64,000 bases of DNA. Source: an uncultured Candidatus Melainabacteria bacterium (lineage in GTDB: Bacteria; Cyanobacteriota; Vampirovibrionia; Gastranaerophilales; Gastranaerophilaceae). The notes under the pieces were generated by a model. It was not told the origin of the DNA. It saw only the letters and a list, made by a program, of their open reading frames with translations, and did not search any database. The translations under genes were made by a program, and so were the position numbers. Positions 26,978 through 35,414 of this stretch are shown here, one piece after another. Positions within the stretch are counted from its first letter, which is position 1, and the number at the start of each line of letters is the position of its first letter. The stretch is taken from contig CAKVIM010000008.1 of the NCBI GenBank assembly GCA_934754775.1, forward strand, positions 14,934 through 78,933, written 5' to 3'.

Positions 26978-29650
26978 ATGACAGAAACAAAAATAAAGGT
27001 AGAAGATTTACCTACTGTTTATGACGCAAAGTCAACAGAAGAAAAGATGTATAAATTTTGGGAAGACGGCGAATATTTTAAAGCAGATGCTCATTCAAAG
27101 AAACCGCCTTTCACAATTGTAATTCCGCCACCAAACGTAACTGGTGTTTTGCACATGGGACACGCACTAGACGGAACTTTACAAGATATTTTGACTCGTT
27201 ACCACAGAATGAGCGGTTATGAGGCTCTTTGGGTTCCCGGTACTGACCACGCAGGTATTGCAACTCAAGCTGTTGTTGAAAAACAGTTGAGAAAAGAAGG
27301 TTTGACTCGTCACGATTTGGGACGTGAAGAATTCTTAAAAAGAACTTGGGCTTGGGCGAACGAACACAAATCTGCAATTTTGAACCAATTCAAACGCTTG
27401 GGTGCTTCGTTTGACCGTACAAGAGAAAGATTTACTTTTGATAAAGGCTGCTCAGATGCAGTTAAAGAAGTTTTCGTAACACTTTACAACAAAGGTTTGA
27501 TTTATAAGGGTGCTTATATAGTAAACTGGTGTCCTCGCTGCCAATCAGCAATTTCTGATATTGAAACGGAATACGAAACAGAACAAGGACATTTGTGGGA
27601 AATCTCTTATCCGCTTGTAGGTGAATCAGGTGCAATTATCGTTGCAACAACTCGTCCGGAAACTATGTTCGGTGATGTTGCAATTGCTGTAAATCCTTCT
27701 GATAAAAAATATTCTGAATTAATCGGTAAAACTGTAATGATTCCGCTTTCAGGACGTCAAATTCCGATTATTGCGGATGAATACGTTGATAAATCATTTG
27801 GTACAGGTGCGGTTAAGATTACTCCTGCTCACGACCCTAACGACTACGAAGTCGGCAAACGTCACAACTTTAAACCAATTTGGGTAATTGATGAAGAAGG
27901 TAAAATGAAGTCTTGTGCGGAAGTTCCTCTTGATTATCAAGGTTTGGACAGATATGAAGCTCGTAAGAAGGTTGTTGATATGCTAAGCTACAACAATTTC
28001 TTGCTCCGTATAAAAGATCACGAACACAATGTTGGTAAATGCCAAAGATGTAATACAACGATTGAACCGCTACTTTCTGAACAATGGTTCGTAAAAATGG
28101 GACCTTTAGCCAAGGAAGCTATTGCAGCGGTTAAAGACGGCAGAATTACATTTATTCCTGAACGTTGGGAAAAGAACTACTTAGGCTGGATGGAAAATAT
28201 TCGTGACTGGTGTATTTCTCGTCAATTGTGGTGGGGACACCAAATTCCGGCTTATTATCATAAACAAACAGGTGAAATGGTTGTAGCTAAGGAAAATCCG
28301 GATCCGGAAAATTACGTACAAGATACAGATTGTCTTGATACTTGGTTCTCTTCAGGTTTGTGGCCATTTTCTACAATGGGTTTCCCGAACGCTGAAACTG
28401 ATGATTTCAAAAAATTCTATCCAACATCAGTTCTTGTAACAGGTTTTGATATTATTTTCTTCTGGGTTGCAAGAATGATTACAATGGGCTTGGAATTCAC
28501 AGGAAAAGCACCGTTCTCTAAAGTATATATTCACGGTTTGATTAGAGATGAAAAAGGTCAAAAGATGTCAAAATCTAAAGGCAACACAATTGACCCTGTT
28601 CAAATTATTGATAAGTATGGTTGCGATGCTTTGAGATTTACAATGACTTCACTTTGTACTTATGGCGGTCAAGATATCAAGGTTTCTGACGAAAGATTTG
28701 AATACGGCAGAAATTTCGCTAACAAAATTTGGAATGCTTCTCGATTTGTTATGATGAACCTTGAAGGTGTTGATAATAAAGCGATAGACAAATCTAAGTT
28801 GACTCTAGTTGACAAATGGATTTTGAACCAAATGAACGAAACCGCTAAAATTGTAAATGAAAATATGAAGGAATACAGAATTGGTGAAATCGCTCATACA
28901 CTTTATGATTTCTTCCGTAGTGAATACTGTGACTGGTACGTAGAAATCGCTAAAATTCAACTTCAAGACCCTGAATTAAAAGCAAACACTCAAAGAGTAT
29001 TGAGATATGTTCTTGATATGTCATTAAGAATGCTTCATCCGATTATGCCGCATATTACAGAAGAAATTTGGCAAGATATTAAGGCTATTAGCGGATTTGG
29101 AGCAGATGAAGATGTTCCTAGTGCTTTGATTATTGCAGAATTCCCTACATACAAAGAAGAATGGGCGTTCTCAAAGGAAGCAGAAGAAATGAACTTGGTA
29201 TTTGAAACAATTAAGTCATTAAGAAACGTAAGACAAAGCTTCAATATTCCGACTTCAGCTACTGTTGATGTTGAAATCAGAGCAAACGGTAAAGAAAAAG
29301 AAATATTTGGAGAAATAGAAGCTTATATTCATAGACTTGCAAAAGTTAATAATATTACTTACGCAAATCTTGATGCTCCGGTTCCGCCGAAATCTGCAAC
29401 TGCAGTTGTTTCAACTTCTAAATTGATTGTTCCGCTTGCTGACTTGATTGACTTAGAAGCAGAAGTAAAACGTCAAGAAAAGAAATTGGAAAAATTAACA
29501 AATGAAAAGAATTCTTTGATGGGCAGAATGAAGAACGAAAAATTTGTTGCAAATGCACCGAAAGAACTCGTTGAACAAACAAATGCCAGAATTGAAGAAA
29601 TTACTGTTCAAGAAGGCGTTATCAAAGATTTGATAGAGTCTTTGAAATAG
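26978..29650 (+). CDS. valS: Valyl-tRNA synthetase
   Basis: A full-length 890-residue class Ia synthetase charging tRNA-Val. The HIGH motif is PPPNVTGVLHMGHALDG (about 50-65). The editing domain shows TTRPETMFGDVAIAVNP. The KMSKS loop is GQKMSKSKGNTIDP. The anticodon-binding domain and the C-terminal coiled coil typical of ValS (EAEVKRQEKKLEKLTNEKNSL) follow. The zinc-like cysteines CPRCQSAISD are present. A Shine-Dalgarno (GCGAGGG) precedes the ATG. The unit stands alone with a strong terminator. Confidence 0.97.
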   Translation: MTETKIKVEDLPTVYDAKSTEEKMYKFWEDGEYFKADAHSKKPPFTIVIPPPNVTGVLHMGHALDGTLQDILTRYHRMSGYEALWVPGTDHAGIATQAVVEKQLRKEGLTRHDLGREEFLKRTWAWANEHKSAILNQFKRLGASFDRTRERFTFDKGCSDAVKEVFVTLYNKGLIYKGAYIVNWCPRCQSAISDIETEYETEQGHLWEISYPLVGESGAIIVATTRPETMFGDVAIAVNPSDKKYSELIGKTVMIPLSGRQIPIIADEYVDKSFGTGAVKITPAHDPNDYEVGKRHNFKPIWVIDEEGKMKSCAEVPLDYQGLDRYEARKKVVDMLSYNNFLLRIKDHEHNVGKCQRCNTTIEPLLSEQWFVKMGPLAKEAIAAVKDGRITFIPERWEKNYLGWMENIRDWCISRQLWWGHQIPAYYHKQTGEMVVAKENPDPENYVQDTDCLDTWFSSGLWPFSTMGFPNAETDDFKKFYPTSVLVTGFDIIFFWVARMITMGLEFTGKAPFSKVYIHGLIRDEKGQKMSKSKGNTIDPVQIIDKYGCDALRFTMTSLCTYGGQDIKVSDERFEYGRNFANKIWNASRFVMMNLEGVDNKAIDKSKLTLVDKWILNQMNETAKIVNENMKEYRIGEIAHTLYDFFRSEYCDWYVEIAKIQLQDPELKANTQRVLRYVLDMSLRMLHPIMPHITEEIWQDIKAISGFGADEDVPSALIIAEFPTYKEEWAFSKEAEEMNLVFETIKSLRNVRQSFNIPTSATVDVEIRANGKEKEIFGEIEAYIHRLAKVNNITYANLDAPVPPKSATAVVSTSKLIVPLADLIDLEAEVKRQEKKLEKLTNEKNSLMGRMKNEKFVANAPKELVEQTNARIEEITVQEGVIKDLIESLK

Positions 29651-29658
29651 AGATATTA

Positions 29659-29697
29659 AAAAGGGGCGGCAATTTTAATTGCCGCCCCTTTTTTTTA
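29659..29697 (+). terminator. Terminator of valS
   Basis: An AAGGGGCGGCAATT/AATTGCCGCCCCTT stem followed by eight Ts. Confidence 0.92.
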
Positions 29698-29737
29698 TGA
29701 CATAACCGCAAATTTTATTATATTGTATAATATGATT

Positions 29738-29968
29738 ATGAAAAAATACGCAATTTTATTTTTAATTTTGGCTCTAGCGAACGCAGTTTATGCTGCGTCA
29801 ATTAATGCTGCAGCTTACAGAACGATGCAGCAACAGGCTTACCAAAATCGATACAGAAAACAACAAGTTCAGAGAACGGTACCTTATTGGCAAGCACAAT
29901 CAAATTATTCTACCAGAGGAAAAGTTTATTCAAACTATTATGATTATTCGGTTAGGAGTGGGAAGTGA
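29738..29968 (+). CDS. Small secreted Gln/Tyr-rich protein
   Basis: A 76-residue protein with signal peptide KKYAILFLILALANAVYA, then a short mature chain rich in Gln, Tyr, Arg and Asn (YRTMQQQAYQNRYRKQQ). The ATG at 29738 is preferred over 29732 and the TTG at 29723, because it begins the signal peptide exactly and lies 6 bases after a perfect TATAAT (29726-29731), giving a leaderless transcript. The stop overlaps the GTG of rqcH by four bases, so it leads that gene. It is unrecognised; the compact polar mature part suggests a periplasmic or cell-surface peptide. Confidence 0.6.
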   Translation: MKKYAILFLILALANAVYAASINAAAYRTMQQQAYQNRYRKQQVQRTVPYWQAQSNYSTRGKVYSNYYDYSVRSGK

Positions 29969-31488
29969 TTAATATTGACTTTCTAACTCTTAAGGCTTTT
30001 TTTCTTGAAAATATCGATTTTTTTGTAGGTGCAAGGTTGCAAAAAATTCAGCAGCCGTCCAGAAGAGATTTTGTTTTTTCGCTTAGGAATAATGGTGAAG
30101 GGCGAAAGCTTTATATAAATATCAATCCGCAGGTTTATCATATCTGTTTTATGACACCCGAGGGCGAAAACAGACGTAATATCAAAATTCCTAAGCAGCC
30201 GCCAATGTTTTGTATGCTGCTTCGCAAATATCTTGAAGGTTGCAGACTAACGGATGCTCGAGTTATTGAGAATGAGCGGATTATTGAATTCCATTTTGAG
30301 ATTATGGACGAGCTTTCCCAAAGACGTTCTCTTTGCTTGTGTGTTGAACTTATGGGCAAACATTCTAATATGATTCTTTATGATAGAGAAACTAATCTTA
30401 TAATTGGGTGTGCACATAATGTTGGGGCTGAAAAGAGCCGATATCGGGAATTACAAGGCGGACTAAAGTACATATATCCGCCTAGTGGCGTGTTCAGCTT
30501 AAGCATGGAACTTAAGAAACAATTTGAAAAATTGTCAGCATCCGAAGTTGACAAATATTTGCACGCTGAAACCTTTACGCCTGCTATTCTAGATGATAGA
30601 TATACTCTTTTTAAGGAATTGTTGCCGAATTCAATGCCTTGTAATTCTGTTTCAGAGATGTTGGATGGATATTATTCAAAGATTCAGGAATCTATAAATT
30701 TGCATAACGAAAAAACAAGACTTTTAGCGATTGTTAATCCGAAGTTGAAAAAGGTTACCGGCTCAATTGCTAAAATTTCAGCACTTTTAAAAAAGCGTGA
30801 TAATACAGAAAAATATAAACTTTATGGCGAACTTTTGACCGCTAATCTTTATAGAAAATGCGATTATTCAAAGCAAATTGAACTTTTTGATTATGTTAAT
30901 AATAAAGATATTGTTGTTGAATTGGATGAGACGATGACTCTGAATGAGAACGCTCAACGCTATTTTAGACTTTATAATAAATCAAAAACTACGAAGGAAA
31001 AATCTGTAAAAATGCTTGAGGGGCTGAATATTGAGCGAGAATATTTGGAAAATATTTTGTATAGCATAAATTCAGCTTCCGGCATGCAAGATTTGGAAGA
31101 AATAAAATCCGAACTGGGAGAAAATGAAGTTAAACCTAAGAAACAGGACAAAGCTGAAATAACGAAGCTTTGTGTTAACGGATTTGATGTTTATGTGGGA
31201 AAAAATAACCGCCAGAATGATTATATAGTATCAAAACTCGCTCGAGATGAGGATTATTGGTTTCATACAAGATTGTGTGCCGGCTCTCACGTGCTATTGC
31301 GAATAAATGATGCGGAACCTGATGAGGCGACGATTTTTGAGTGCTGTAAACTGGCTAGAGAATATTCTTCGGCGAGTCAACCTTCTAAAGTCGGTGTGAT
31401 TTATACTAAAGCTAAATATTTGCGAAAACCTCCGGCAGCACCTCTCGGGTATGTAACTTATCGAAACGAAAAAGAAGTGCTTGTTTAA
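29965..31488 (+). CDS. rqcH: NFACT-family ribosome quality control protein RqcH
   Basis: A 507-residue NFACT protein (long misnamed fibronectin-binding protein A). The NFACT-N part begins DFLTLKAFFLENIDFFVGARLQKIQQP and has CVELMGKHSNMILYD, where family proteins read 'e.mGrhSNiiL'. A coiled-coil middle follows, then NFACT-R with DYWFHTRLCAGSHVLLR and YRNEKEVLV at the end. RqcH binds stalled 50S-peptidyl-tRNA complexes and adds C-terminal alanine tails. The NFACT-N catalytic DR motif is plausibly the segment around residues 95-105 but was not verified. The GTG start overlaps the preceding small gene by four bases. Confidence 0.9.
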   Translation: MINIDFLTLKAFFLENIDFFVGARLQKIQQPSRRDFVFSLRNNGEGRKLYININPQVYHICFMTPEGENRRNIKIPKQPPMFCMLLRKYLEGCRLTDARVIENERIIEFHFEIMDELSQRRSLCLCVELMGKHSNMILYDRETNLIIGCAHNVGAEKSRYRELQGGLKYIYPPSGVFSLSMELKKQFEKLSASEVDKYLHAETFTPAILDDRYTLFKELLPNSMPCNSVSEMLDGYYSKIQESINLHNEKTRLLAIVNPKLKKVTGSIAKISALLKKRDNTEKYKLYGELLTANLYRKCDYSKQIELFDYVNNKDIVVELDETMTLNENAQRYFRLYNKSKTTKEKSVKMLEGLNIEREYLENILYSINSASGMQDLEEIKSELGENEVKPKKQDKAEITKLCVNGFDVYVGKNNRQNDYIVSKLARDEDYWFHTRLCAGSHVLLRINDAEPDEATIFECCKLAREYSSASQPSKVGVIYTKAKYLRKPPAAPLGYVTYRNEKEVLV

Positions 31489-31568
31489 TTTGCCTTTGCG
31501 GGATGACACCTCACCCTAACCCTTCTTAGACACTACTGTCCATGATAATTTTGATAAAATAAAAAACA

Positions 31569-31686
31569 GTTAATAATTAGCTGGATTCCTCGGTTCTAAT
31601 CGAACCTCAGAATGACGCCAAGCTGGTAGTTTCACTCCACGTCATCCTGAACACGATTAGTGTGAAGGATCCAGCTTATTATTAAC
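31569..31686. repeat. Dispersed repeat R1, complete 118-base imperfect palindrome
   Basis: The ends are GTTAATAATTAGCTGGAT on the left and ATCCAGCTTATTATTAAC on the right, with inner arms CAGAATGACG and CGTCATCCTG also pairing. A related half copy plus flank lies at 8009-8135. It contains no open frame and looks like a small non-autonomous or palindromic mobile element. Confidence 0.75.
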
Positions 31687-31762
31687 TATGATTTTTAGTC
31701 TATACAATCCGAATTTTATTAGAAAGTCTTGAAATTAATGTTCCCACTCTCACACCGCCCAT

Positions 31763-31825
31763 AAATGTAAATTTTTGTAACAATTTTCTTAAAAAATTAA
31801 AGTTTTGCTCTAATTATGCCGATAT
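31763..31825 (+). promoter_or_regulatory. Sigma-28-type promoter and upstream box of the 31869 gene
   Basis: TAAAGTTT (31798-31805), 12 bases, then GCCGATAT (31818-31825). The FliA consensus of enterobacteria is TAAAGTTT-N11-GCCGATAA. Upstream, AAATGTAAA-N5-TTGTAACAATTTTCTTAAAA (31763-31794) has a close counterpart at 62529-62562. The start codon is 43 bases downstream of the -10 box. Confidence 0.7.
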
Positions 31826-31868
31826 ATATAATGAACAAGGGAAAATTGTAAAGGAAAGCGATAACCTT

Positions 31869-33314
31869 ATGGGAATGGCAGCATCACAAGTTAGACTCTT
31901 ACAGCTTACCTCACGTAAAAATGATATTGGGCGTGAGTTACAAAAGCTTAGCATGCAAAAAACATCAATGGCTAAGGAAACGAGTGCTGCTACAAAAAAA
32001 TATAGAGATGCAATGAATACCAAACGCTATAAATGGTCAAACAACTCTGGTGTAAATTATATAGATTTGAGCTATTCTGCATTGATGAAGCCGAGTACTG
32101 CAAACCAATATACACCATACTTATTGACCAATTCAAGCGGAAAGGTTGTGGTTGATACTCAGTATTATGAATATGCTAAGATGATTTCTCCTTCCGGAGC
32201 TTCCGGTGGTGATTGGACGAGCAATAGAACTGCAATTCTATCTGCTTTGACAGGGGTTCCTGCAGAGACTATTGATAACGCTAACGCAACAAGTGAAGCT
32301 AAAGATGCAGCGAATGCTAAAGTTAAGGAGTTGCAAGAGCAATTAGATAAAAAAATAGCAGCAGAGAAACCAGGTACGAATACTGAATCTGAATTCGCTA
32401 AGAAAATTGGCAAAACAGATGCTTATAATTTTACATACTATAAAAGTAATGGAACTGCTACAATAAACTCACAAGATGAATTGCAAGCCTTGACTGATTC
32501 AATGGCAAATGCTATGAGTAAGCATTTGTTGCCTGATGATGCAAAAGCATTCAAAGAAGCTTGCGAAGATTATTATAATTCCGCAAAAGATTATGTAACA
32601 GTAAAGACTGATGCTGCAAAACAAGCTCAATTTGGTATCAACAACAAAACTCTTGATGTTGGTACAATGATGAAAATCATTTTGAGCTCTTATAAAACAA
32701 ATTTGGATTATAATGGCAGTGATACCGGTTATAAAGAAGATAGCAAGGGTAACATCAGATATCTTACAAGAGAAGTAGAGTCTGCTAGTTGGCAAAAATG
32801 GAACAAAGAAAAGACCGAGTTAAAAGCTCAACTAGATGCTGCTATAGAAGAAGCAAATGCCGCAACTGATACTGATAACCAAGTATTGAACAGTGACCAA
32901 GAACGAATGATTCAATATTATGATCAACTCTTCCAAGCAATAGCTGATAATGGTTGGGAATATAATTCTCAAATCAGTGATAATGATTATTTGAACAACA
33001 TGTTGCAAAACAACGAGTATTATATTACGACGATGACGGCTCAAGAGGATGATGACGGAAAATCTTATTTTGAATACGATTCATCTTTGGCGTCTAACTT
33101 CGATAAGGTTTTTGCTGTAACCGATGATGATGCAATTGAAGAAGCTCAAGTTCAGTATGAATACGAAAAGAGTATCATTAATGAAAAAGAATCCAGAATT
33201 GATACAAGAATGGATAACTTAAAGACTGAACAATCAGCCGTAACAAAGATGATGGAAAGTATTGAGCAGGTTAAGAACGATAATATCGAACGAACTATGA
33301 ATATAACTGCATAA
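31869..33314 (+). CDS. Lineage-specific coiled-coil protein, flagellin/hook-associated-like ends (MGM-ASQ family)
   Basis: A 481-residue protein starting MGMAASQVRLLQLTSRKNDI, then a heptad-like helix to about residue 50, a variable middle rich in Asp, Asn, Ala and Lys, and a C-terminal coiled coil (about 425-475, QVQYEYEKSIINEKESRIDTR) ending NIERTMNITA. The gene at 62666 shares the N-terminus and the YEY..K...IN..TE coil. Conserved helical ends around a variable centre, with no Sec signal peptide, are the design of flagellar axial proteins and type III substrates. No direct match to flagellin is claimed. The Shine-Dalgarno is AAAGGAAAG, and a sigma-28-type promoter lies upstream. Confidence 0.65.
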   Translation: MGMAASQVRLLQLTSRKNDIGRELQKLSMQKTSMAKETSAATKKYRDAMNTKRYKWSNNSGVNYIDLSYSALMKPSTANQYTPYLLTNSSGKVVVDTQYYEYAKMISPSGASGGDWTSNRTAILSALTGVPAETIDNANATSEAKDAANAKVKELQEQLDKKIAAEKPGTNTESEFAKKIGKTDAYNFTYYKSNGTATINSQDELQALTDSMANAMSKHLLPDDAKAFKEACEDYYNSAKDYVTVKTDAAKQAQFGINNKTLDVGTMMKIILSSYKTNLDYNGSDTGYKEDSKGNIRYLTREVESASWQKWNKEKTELKAQLDAAIEEANAATDTDNQVLNSDQERMIQYYDQLFQAIADNGWEYNSQISDNDYLNNMLQNNEYYITTMTAQEDDDGKSYFEYDSSLASNFDKVFAVTDDDAIEEAQVQYEYEKSIINEKESRIDTRMDNLKTEQSAVTKMMESIEQVKNDNIERTMNITA

Positions 33315-33368
33315 TCCTATGTTTGTGGTATTATATCCTTGTATTGTTGTTACAGGGGAATTCATAAG

Positions 33369-34757
33369 ATGTTTGATTCATTATCGGATAAATTGCAGGA
33401 TATAATTGCAAGAACTGCGGGGCAAAAAGAATTAACGCAGGAAAATATGCAAGAGGCTTTAAGAGAAATCAGAAGGGCTCTTTTAGAAGCTGACGTAAAC
33501 TTGCGTGTTGTAAAGGCATTTATCTCTAATATCAAGGATAAAGCCGAGGGCGAAAACGTTTTGTCAGGTGTTAATCCTTCTCAACAACTTGTGAAAATTG
33601 TACATGACGAACTTGTCGAACTTTTAGGGAAAGAAGTTAAACCGCTTGATTTTTCGGGTCATCCGAATATGATAATGATGCTTGGACTTCAAGGTAGTGG
33701 TAAAACGACATCTTCAGCTAAATTGGCAATTAAGCTAAAAAAAGAAGGCAGAAATCCGCTTCTCGTGGCTTGTGACGTATATAGACCTGCTGCAATCAGT
33801 CAGTTAAAGACATTGGGGCAAGAAATCGGGACGGAAGTTTATTCGGAAGAGTCAACGGATGTTCAAGCAATAATCAATAATGCGATAAATTATGCAAAAG
33901 AAAATGGGTTTAATACGCTTATTCTGGATACAGCAGGACGTTTGCAGATTGATACGGATATGATGGCAGAACTTTTGTTGATTGATAGAGTATTCCATCC
34001 GACTGAAAAATTGCTTGTAATCGATTCTATGACAGGTCAAGAAGCTGTGAATGTTGCAGAAAATTTTGACGCACAACTCGGAATTACCGGTCTGGTGCTT
34101 ACAAAACTTGATGGCGACTCTCGTGGTGGTGCAGCTTTAAGCGTTGTTTATTGCACACATAAACCGATTAAGTTAACCGGTACCGGCGAAAAGTTGAACG
34201 CATTAGAGGATTTTTATCCGGAGAGAATGGCAACAAGAATTCTCGGTATGGGCGATATCGTTTCGCTTGTCGAACGTGCTCAAGAGGTTTTTGACGAAAA
34301 GACAGCCAAAGAAATGGAAAAGAAAATGGCGAAGGCTGAATTTTCTTTTAATGATTTCTTAAAGATGCAATCTCAGATGAAGATGTTTGGCTCTATGGAT
34401 CAACTATTGGGTATGATTCCGGGACTTAAGATGTCAAAAGACGACAGACAAAAAATCTCTCATGAAGGTGAAAAACAGTTTAAGCGTATTGAGGTGTTTA
34501 TCCAAAGTATGACGCCGGAAGAAAGAGAACATCCGGAGTTGATGAATTCTTCTCGTAAAAAACGTATTGCAGAAGGCTCCGGACTTCCATTGCATGATGT
34601 GAATATGTTCATAAACCAATTTGAGCAAATGCGTAAGATGATGAAAGGTTTTTCTGACGTCAAAAAGAATATGGGCTCAATGATGGATAAAATGGGCTCT
34701 GCCGGTGCAAAACTAACAGCACACCAGATGATGAAAAATATGAGAAGGTTCAAATAA
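33369..34757 (+). CDS. ffh: Signal recognition particle GTPase Ffh
   Basis: A 462-residue Ffh. The N domain begins FDSLSDKLQDIIARTAGQKELTQEN. The G domain shows GLQGSGKTTSSAKLA (P-loop), DTAGRLQID, TKLDGDSRGGAAL and GTGEKLNALEDFYPERMA. The Met-rich M domain has MIPGLKMSK and IAEGSGLPLHDVN...FEQMRKMMK, which bind signal peptides and SRP RNA. The start is the ATG at 33369 with Shine-Dalgarno GGGGAA; the open frame extends ten codons further upstream. A near-consensus TATTAT at about 33328 is a likely -10. Confidence 0.96.
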   Translation: MFDSLSDKLQDIIARTAGQKELTQENMQEALREIRRALLEADVNLRVVKAFISNIKDKAEGENVLSGVNPSQQLVKIVHDELVELLGKEVKPLDFSGHPNMIMMLGLQGSGKTTSSAKLAIKLKKEGRNPLLVACDVYRPAAISQLKTLGQEIGTEVYSEESTDVQAIINNAINYAKENGFNTLILDTAGRLQIDTDMMAELLLIDRVFHPTEKLLVIDSMTGQEAVNVAENFDAQLGITGLVLTKLDGDSRGGAALSVVYCTHKPIKLTGTGEKLNALEDFYPERMATRILGMGDIVSLVERAQEVFDEKTAKEMEKKMAKAEFSFNDFLKMQSQMKMFGSMDQLLGMIPGLKMSKDDRQKISHEGEKQFKRIEVFIQSMTPEEREHPELMNSSRKKRIAEGSGLPLHDVNMFINQFEQMRKMMKGFSDVKKNMGSMMDKMGSAGAKLTAHQMMKNMRRFK

Positions 34758-34784
34758 TAATATAACTAACAAGTGTTACAGATT

Positions 34785-34816
34785 CCCTCTCCAAGGGAGA
34801 GGGCTAGGGTGAGGGG
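34785..34816. repeat. CCCTCTCC-type palindromic element between ffh and pth
   Basis: CCCTCTCC-AA-GGGAGAGGG followed by CTAGGGTGAGG. It is the inverted form of the element found inside the U32 gene (37053-37088), with relatives at 3990, 31507 and 62.1-62.5 kb. There is no T-run, so it is not a terminator. Confidence 0.75.
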
Positions 34817-34847
34817 TCAATCCTCAAAAAATATTAGGGAATAATTT

Positions 34848-35405
34848 ATGAAACTCATAGCAGGATTAGGGAATATCGGAGAAAAATACGTTTTTACACG
34901 TCATAACGCAGGGTTTATGCTCATAGACAGCATAGCAATCAACGCTAACCTTAATTTTCGTGAGAATTCAAGGTTAAAATGTTTGATGACAAATCTTCGA
35001 ACGGGATATGAGGATTATCTTTTGATAAAACCAACCACCTTTATGAACCTGTCGGGGGAAGCGGTTCGTGCTGTTATGGATTATTATAAAATCTCGATAG
35101 AGGATGTGTTGATAGTTTATGATGACTTGTCTTTAGAAATCGGCAAAATCCGTTTTCGTCCTAACGGTTCTGACGGCGGACATAATGGGATTAAATCTGT
35201 AATCCAACATTTGGGCACAAAAAATGTTGCACGCCTAAAAATAGGCATAGGGCCGCAACCTAGTATACCTTCAGAAGTTTTTGTACTTCAAAACTTCTCA
35301 AAAGAGGAGCTAGAAAATCTAAAGCCCGTACTTGCCAGAGCAAAAGAAGGGATTGCTTGCTATTTCAAAGATGGGATACAAGTTGCACAAAATAAATTTA
35401 ACTAG
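34848..35405 (+). CDS. pth: Peptidyl-tRNA hydrolase
   Basis: A 185-residue Pth that recycles tRNA from prematurely released peptidyl-tRNA. It has AGLGNIGEKYVFTRHNAGFML with the catalytic His (about residue 20), LIKPTTFMNLSGEAV (Asn), and VYDDLSLEIGKIRF (catalytic Asp) then GGHNGIKS. The size is normal for the family. It is followed after 9 bases by the TPR gene with its own Shine-Dalgarno, suggesting co-transcription. Confidence 0.96.
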   Translation: MKLIAGLGNIGEKYVFTRHNAGFMLIDSIAINANLNFRENSRLKCLMTNLRTGYEDYLLIKPTTFMNLSGEAVRAVMDYYKISIEDVLIVYDDLSLEIGKIRFRPNGSDGGHNGIKSVIQHLGTKNVARLKIGIGPQPSIPSEVFVLQNFSKEELENLKPVLARAKEGIACYFKDGIQVAQNKFN

Positions 35406-35414
35406 GAGTATATT

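Larger units (their letters stand above)
31489..31868. other. Repeat-bearing intergenic region before the 31869 gene
   Basis: No gene is seen in these 380 bases. They contain a remnant of the CACCCTAACCC-type palindromic element (31507-31530), the long palindrome R1 (31569-31686) and its tail, and the promoter region of the 31869 gene (31751-31830). Confidence 0.6.

Noticed and set aside
31489..31868. tRNA or other stable RNA in the intergenic gaps
   Set aside because: No acceptor or T-loop pattern (GGTTCRA) with a matching cloverleaf was seen here or in the other gaps; the hairpins are dispersed repeats.
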